DNA of 64,000 bases, from positions 1,183,001 to 1,247,000 of the forward strand of contig NC_133037.1 of NCBI RefSeq assembly GCF_048771995.1. The letters run 5' to 3'. Made by a program: the position numbers and the translations under genes. The notes beneath the pieces are model-generated. The model made no database searches. It saw only the letters and a list, made by a program, of their open reading frames with translations, and was not told the origin of the DNA. The stretch comes from Taeniopygia guttata. Lineage: Eukaryota; Chordata; Aves; Passeriformes; Estrildidae. Shown here in pieces: positions 59,101 to 64,000 of the stretch. Each line of letters starts with the position of its first letter. The stretch's first letter is position 1.

Positions 59101-62100
59101 TCAGCTCCCTGTTCCAGGATCTTGGGGTTCTCTCTGCTCCCTGTTCCCAGGATCCCGGGGTGCTCTCAGCTCCCTGTTCCCAGGATCTCAGGGTGCTCTC
59201 AGCTCCCTGTTCCAGGATCTCAGGGTGCTCTCAGCTGCCTGTTCCCAGGATTTCAGGGTGCTCTCAGCTCCCTGTTCCCAGGATCTCAGGGTGCTCTCAG
59301 CTCCCTGTTCCCAGGATCTTGGGGTGCTCTCATTCCCTCATTCCCAGGATGTTCTCAGCTGCCTGTTCCCAGGATCTCAGGGTGCTCTCAGCTCCCCATT
59401 CCCAGGATCTCGGGGTGCTCTCAGCTCCCCGTTCCCAGCACGGGCACGGCCCCCGCGCTCAGCAGCCGCTGCCGGAAGGTGCTGACCACAAGGGCTGGGT
59501 TTCGGTCGCAGCCCTTTTCTAGGTAAAGCTGGAAAAGTCCCTGTTGTAAGGCAAGCAGCAGCGAGTCTGGCCGCGGGGGTGAGGGCTGACCATCCCCGCT
59601 GGAAGGCAGAGGAAGCTGCACACGTCGTGTTCGTTCTGAGAAGCGCCGGCTCCTCCCGGCTTCTGCCGAAGTTGGTTCTGAGAAGGGCTGAGAGGCGACC
59701 TCAGCACCAGCTGTGCCAGGAGAGGCACCAGCTCTGCTCCTCCTGGGCAAGGCACGGCAGCTCCTGGCAGGGAGTGGGGCTCTGCTCGCCCCAAGGACTC
59801 ACCACTCCTCCCCAGGGTCCCCATGTACCCTGTGCCTCAGCGTTACAGGCTGCTGCAGGGCTAATTCCACCCTCTCCAAAATAAATCCCTACAGCTGCCA
59901 TCAAAGGGCTGCCCAGCAGCATCATTTACAGAACCACGGAATTATTTTGCTTGGAAAAACCTCCAAACCACCAAGTCCAAGCTGTGCCCCATCCCCACCT
60001 TGTCACCCAGCCCAGAGCACTGAGTGCCACGTCCAGTTGTTTCTTGAACACAAGCAGGGAAAGGCAGCAGCAGCAAATTTCAGTTTCTGTCATGGGAAGT
60101 TAAAAATCAGACCCACACAGCTACAAAAGAGCTCTGTGAAGCACTCTGAAAATGCATCTGTTTGTTTGTGGTGAGATGGGACTCCTCTTGGGTCTTTCTT
60201 GAGCTTCCTGGAAAAATCCCCACATCAGCTTCTCTCTCTGCTGCAAAGGGCTCACCATCACTTCTTCCACACTGAGCTGCACTTCTCCCCTCCATAAAAA
60301 CCAGCACTTGATGGTGTCTTCCCCTCTCCACACTGAGAACATTCTCACCTCCTCACACACCCCGTGCTGTCCCACAGGAGGCTGACAACACGAGGTTTAG
60401 GGTGCAATAACCCCCTTGTCTGATACCCCAGTGGCGCTTGGGCTGGCGCAGGGAAGCTGGAACACAGGACCATTCCCAAAGGTGCAGGATGACCCTACAC
60501 CCTGAGACACTGTCCTGTGGGTGACTGCTGGAGCCCACCCAGCCCGCTGGACTGTGTGGGACGGGGCTCCTGAGGGCCATGGCCTGTCCTGCCTCACACA
60601 CCCTGCCCTGGTGCCACCGAGGCAGGGCACGTCACACCCCCACAGCTGGGCAGGACAGGCCCTCACTGCCCAGCACAGGCTGCTGGCACCACATCCTCTT
60701 GCACAAGCTGGTTAGGGTGAGGGTTAAGGTCAGGGTTAGGGTCAGGGCCATGACTCAGGGCCGGCCTCGCCCCAGCCCGGGGCCACCTCCTCAGCCCTTT
60801 CTGCTCCCAGGGTTTGTGTTCCCAGCGCCTCACCCGCGGTTTCCAGGCAGGAGCCTTCCCCAGGACACGGCACCCACCCTGGCAGCTGTTTGGGATCCAC
60901 CCAAAGCCAGCACGTTATGCAAACATCCCAGAACTGGCCCCAAGCCTTTCCTTCTGCTTTCATCCACCCAGGCCTTGCTCACACACACACTCAGCCCAAG
61001 GGAAACCTTTGCCTGGTCAGCTGGGATGCCAACCCGAGGTTCCCAGCATGGATACCAGGTGCTTTATCGGGGAAAATCCAGCACTGGGCCATGTGGGGTT
61101 AGTGCCAGCAGCAGGAGGGTTTCCTGCAGCCCACGCCATGGGGCAGCCAGCTCAGACACTCCAGAGAATCCTACAATGGGTTGGGCTGGAAGGGATCTTA
61201 AAACTCATCTTGTTCCACCCCTGCCATGGCAGGGACACCTTCCTCTGTCCCAGCTGCTCCAAGCCCTGTCCAGCCTGGCCTTGGGCACTGCCAGGGTGGG
61301 GCAGCCACAGCTGCTGTGGGCACCAAGATGAGGTTAGCCATTCCTTCCTCCCAGCGCAGCTCCTGGTTTGCAGCAAGGGTGGAACAAGTTCCTCCCCCGT
61401 GTGAGCACAGACTCAGCCCGTGCCTATGACACAGTGTTTCCAGCAGCCCAGGGCCTGCTGCCAAACACTCTGGGCTTTTCCAAGCCTCTGCCATGATTTC
61501 TTCTTTAACCCTGTAATTATATTGCCTAACTCTGGCCAGCTATCTCAAGATGCAGCTTGTTGGGAAGTTACCACCAAACAAAGCACTGTCAGCTCCAGGT
61601 CACATCCTGACCTCCTTGGTCTTCCTCCTCCTCCTCCTCCTCTCCCAGCCTGCACCAGTATCACGGTGACTGGTAGCCCCAAAACCCCAATTTCCTCATC
61701 TGTAACCGAGTCATTTGCACGGGCTGCTCGCTCCTGTGTCTGCAGCTGGTTTGCTCAATATTGATATGACAAATCTCTCCTATTTGACTCTGCCTGAAGT
61801 ACAGGATTTCCAGGCACGAATGACAGATGAACATAACTACGTTTCCAACACTTTCTCAGGCTGTAATTTCACGTTCAGATGTCTTTCACCAGTGCAGGAA
61901 TCATTAGGAGCCTTCTGGAATGCTTTGGGCTGGAAGTACCACGGTGTGCCCTTGTCATTCCTGGGGTGCTGCAGTGCAAAGCCAGTCTTGGCCATCTCCA
62001 GCTGAACTGGGTTTCATGGAGAACCTGGGACACAGCCACTCCAAGCCACCACCACTGGTGAATGCCACGTTCCTGCTGGGTTTCAGAGCACGGTGAACTG

Positions 62101-64000
62101 TCCCTGCTGGATAACTCCTTGGGAAAGGCTTCAAGTCACACTTGCACTTCTGAAAGGATGCAATTTAAAAGCCTGACACTGATGGAATCTCGTCTTCGCT
62201 CATCAGCAGGCTGTGCCTTGGCAGCAGTCACTCAAACCCAGAATCAGAAACACTCTTCTTTACAGGACAGAGCTCAGGACACCAGGCAAAAAGCGCAATA
62301 AATACTTAAACCCCCAATTTGTACACAGATGTTAGCTAAGGTACAAAGGGAAACCTACAGCTTTCATTCCTATTCCAAATTCCTATAAGGACACCTGTGC
62401 CACCACTCCTATTTGTAAGTGGTTCCTTTTCAATGACAACACAATCCAGATTTGGAACTCAGTGCCCTGGATCTGGACATGGGAGCTTGGGCAACCGTGA
62501 CACCTCTGCCTGATTTCTGTAATAAAGGTTGGTAATGACACAGATGGATTCAAAACACGGGGGAACTGCAGGAGCGAGTGAGGAAGATCCCTGCTACCAA
62601 CTTTCCAAAGCAGCCTCTATTTTTCAGTGAGCACATCTGCATGCTCATCCCCACACTGCTCGAGGTGCAGAGCAGGGGATGCAGGAGTAGGGCATGCAAA
62701 TATTTGTCTGTGCTGTGACAGCCCATGCAGCTGCCTGCAGACAGCTTAGGAATGCACACAAAGCCCGGGTGCCCGTGTGGTTTTCTCCTTACCGAGCTGC
62801 AGAGTGAGAGGTTTTACATATCCGAAATGCCTGCACACAGCTGGCTGCGGCAGAGCCCTGCCAAGGCCCCGCTGGCAGCTGAGCTGGCAGGGCTGCTGTG
62901 CTGCCCAGGCTGCCACAGCAACTGCAGGCAAAGGACACAACTCCAGGAGGAATTCTCAAGCCGGGATGGGAAGATAAGACATTCAAATGAACTAATCTGC
63001 AGGGAGTTGCACGGAGTTCACATGAGTCACTTGGGTGTGGATGTCAACGTCTGGCCAAGGCGATAAGTGGATCCCCCCACCTCCCACACACAGGGTGTTA
63101 TTCAGACATCACCTGATCTTCTGGTGACTGCAGAGCCTCCAGAACCGGGGCCTTTGTTCCTGGGAATCAGGGGAGGCACCCCCAGCATCCTCCCCAGGGC
63201 AGAACATCCCTGCTCCAGCCAGGAGGGCTGCACCAACACCAGGAGCTGCACATCGCCTCTGCTGCCAAGAGATGTTTCCTCACATCCACATCCTGCCTGT
63301 GCCACTGAGTTGATACCAAGGGGCTGCCCTGCCAGGCTGCTGGAATCCCTTTGCCAGGGTGGCTCAGTGGGGTGTGCACAGCCCCAGATTGCCCCACGCT
63401 GTCCCTGCAGCTATTCCCAGACAGGATTCCTGAGATACCCCGAGTTCACATCAGCTGTGGCAGCAGGCACAGCTCCCCTGGCTGCTGAAAGGGAATTTAT
63501 CCCTGCTTACAGGGAGGAATTCCAGCTCTAGCAGCAGCCAGGACCTGCAGCTACAAGCCCAGGGCAGCCTGGCCCTGCATGGGACTGAACCACAGCAGTC
63601 CAGATCCCAGAGCCACCGCCAGCCCCAGATGGTCCCAGGACAGGGCAGGGAGGGACAGTGCTGCAGCTGAGAGTCACAGCAGCACTGGCACAACTTCAAC
63701 AGATTTTACTTCACAGAGTCCCAGACTGGTTTGGGTTAAAGCTCATTTTACTGGGCAGGGACACCTCCCACTAGCCCAATGCTCAGCTCAGATCACTGCT
63801 GTGTTTTTTTAATTTTGATTTTTTGATCAGTCTTCAGTGCCCTAAACTCAACTCTATTTCCAAGTGTACCTGTTGAATTCTTTCCTTGTGATGTGCTTGA
63901 ACTTAATGAGTTTCTGTCTGTGAAGAAATATAAAATTCACTAAGGAATTGTAGTTAATAATTGATTTTCAAGGCTACAATTTCTTTCAATGTGGGGTCAG
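50948..64000 (-). CDS. ITPR1: ITPR1 inositol 1,4,5-trisphosphate receptor type 1, last two coding exons
   Basis: ER calcium-release channel opened by IP3; only the cytosolic C-terminal tail is here. Exons at 55182-55343 and 50948-51037 join in phase 0 across a GTAAGG donor and TTTTCCAG acceptor. They give 83 residues running from [19 protein letters not shown], through [20 protein letters not shown], to [20 protein letters not shown] and LQQQPA-stop. The middle part is the heptad-patterned coiled coil that bundles the tetramer tail. Human ITPR1 ends ...GLLGHPPHMNVNPQQPA as I recall, so the last residues differ slightly. The remaining roughly 2,600 residues lie beyond 64000. Paralogues ITPR2 and ITPR3 are excluded by this tail and by linkage to BHLHE40. 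Confidence 0.96.
51637..51688. repeat. 13-bp minisatellite
   Basis: Four copies of ACAGCTGGATCCC. Each unit has a CAGCTG E-box and a GGATCC palindrome. Confidence 0.94.
51960..52115 (-). mobile_element. CR1 LINE 3'-end fragment
   Basis: GTTGGAAAAGACCTCCAAGA, TCAAATCCAGCAGTCAACC and CACCACCATGGTCAGCACTG match a CR1 complement. Confidence 0.85.
53115..53147. repeat. (GGAGCA)n microsatellite
   Basis: About five and a half copies of the hexamer GGAGCA. Confidence 0.9.
54021..54086. repeat. 33-bp tandem duplication
   Basis: Two copies (54021-54053 and 54054-54086) starting TTGTCACTCCCTGTGCCC, with one visible base difference. Confidence 0.93.
55182..55343 (-). CDS. ITPR1: ITPR1 penultimate coding exon
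   Basis: One hundred and sixty-two bases, exactly 54 codons, phase 0 at both ends. It encodes [10 protein letters not shown] through the coiled-coil segment [11 protein letters not shown]. The acceptor is GATCCTCAG just above 55343 and the donor is GTAAGG below 55182. It is essentially identical to the mammalian sequence. Confidence 0.97.
58437..59440. repeat. 30/33-bp minisatellite in an ITPR1 intron
   Basis: About thirty units. Early ones are 30 bases (GGATCCTGGGGTGCTCTCTG plus CTCCTCTCTG). Later ones are about 33 bases (GGATCTCAGGGTGCTCTCAG plus CTCCCTGTTCCCA), with some shorter GGATGTTCT units. Unit lengths are multiples of three, so a 381-codon plus-strand frame (58377-59522) stays open with a repeating [10 protein letters not shown] peptide. 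Other plus frames are open too, and the frame is antisense to ITPR1, so I treat it as a repeat, not a gene. Confidence 0.96.
59424..59602 (-). other. Unassigned protein-like segment, possible exon or gene relic
   Basis: The minus strand has a good acceptor-like tract (CTTCCTCTGCCTTCCAG, 59603-59619). It is followed by an open frame through [19 protein letters not shown] and [20 protein letters not shown]. The frame ends in a stop at the edge of the minisatellite, and there is no obvious splice donor. Composition looks more like real protein than the surrounding chance frames. I do not recognise the family. It could be an old gene fragment or coincidence. Confidence 0.2.
59930..60060 (-). mobile_element. 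CR1 LINE 3'-end fragment
   Basis: GAACCACGGAATTATTTTGC, AAACCTCCAAACCACCAAGT and CACTGAGTGCCACGTCCAGT, in CR1 complement order. Confidence 0.85.
60711..60750 (+). repeat. Degenerate telomere-like repeat
   Basis: About six G-rich words around TTAGGG: TTAGGGTGAGGGTTAAGG then TCAGGGTTAGGGTCAGGG. A short interstitial telomeric-type sequence inside the ITPR1 intron. Confidence 0.75.
61160..61350 (-). mobile_element. CR1 LINE 3'-end fragment
   Basis: GGGTTGGGCTGGAAGGGATC, CTGCCATGGCAGGGACACCT and CCAGCCTGGCCTTGGGCACT, in CR1 complement order. Confidence 0.92.
61351..63712. other. Intronic DNA without recognised features
   Basis: Unique sequence apart from a (TCC)n run near 61.63 kb. No ITPR1 exon is recognised on the minus strand. 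Confidence 0.5.
63713..63786 (-). mobile_element. Short CR1 relic
   Basis: AGTCCCAGACTGGTTTGGGT, then GGGCAGGGACACCTCCCACT, matches the complement of a CR1 tail with an internal gap. Confidence 0.8.

Larger units (their letters stand above)
55344..64000 (-). other. ITPR1: ITPR1 intron (partial, continues beyond the window)
   Basis: At least 8.66 kb of intron. The next upstream ITPR1 exon, expected to encode the VAEMIK region, is not found. It contains a poly-A run at about 56769-56792, the minisatellite at 58.4-59.4 kb, three CR1 relics and a telomere-like patch. Confidence 0.8.

Noticed and set aside
58377-59522. 381-codon plus-strand frame with [10 protein letters not shown] repeats
   Set aside because: Explained by 30/33-bp minisatellite units; the other plus frames are open too; it lies antisense in an ITPR1 intron.
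60579-61331. 250-codon plus-strand open frame
   Set aside because: Runs through the telomere-like patch and a CR1 relic, so it cannot be a conserved coding sequence.
55344-64000. Further ITPR1 exons upstream of the penultimate coding exon
   Set aside because: I looked on the minus strand for the conserved region that precedes ERNLDW (VAEMIK, EEHNMWHYLCF) and did not find it; it must lie beyond 64000.

Overview
This window is vertebrate nuclear DNA, almost certainly avian. Two recognisable genes carry spliced exons with GT-AG junctions. About eighteen copies of the 3' end of CR1, the dominant bird LINE, are scattered on both strands, together with three fragments that read like avian endogenous-retrovirus LTRs. 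A passerine or other neoavian bird is my guess, but the species cannot be fixed from the sequence. No bacterial, phage or CRISPR features are present, and I found no tRNA or rRNA gene.

Layout: positions 1-2846 (minus strand) hold BHLHE40 (DEC1/STRA13), a circadian and hypoxia-responsive bHLH-Orange repressor. Coding exons 1-4 are complete and exon 5 runs off the left edge; 345 residues are visible. Its promoter CpG island (about 2.85-3.13 kb) contains two CACGTG E-boxes and a TCACATGA element. It abuts an 0.86-kb pentanucleotide satellite (3.14-4.0 kb). From 4 to 49.66 kb is a 45-kb intergenic desert of CR1 relics, LTR fossils, minisatellites, two CpG-rich islands (about 31 kb and 38.4-39 kb) and several stretches that look like regulatory DNA. 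Positions 49.66-64.0 kb (minus strand) hold the 3' end of ITPR1: a 1.3-kb 3' UTR, the last coding exon (29 residues plus stop), a 4.1-kb intron, the penultimate coding exon (54 residues), then more than 8.6 kb of the next intron. That intron contains a 1-kb, 30/33-bp minisatellite and a degenerate telomere-like patch.

The gene order and shared orientation (ITPR1 upstream, BHLHE40 downstream, same strand) match the vertebrate synteny of human 3p26. The two genes act in different pathways: ITPR1 is an ER calcium-release channel, and BHLHE40 is a nuclear repressor. Intergenic elements here could regulate either one. The long open frames that are not exons are explained by tandem repeats whose periods leave frames open. 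I see no convincing undescribed coding system. The most unusual objects are the promoter-adjacent pentamer array, the 46-bp array that repeats an 11-bp palindrome beside a CpG island, a perfect intronic foldback in BHLHE40, and one short protein-like minus-strand segment near 59.5 kb that I cannot assign.
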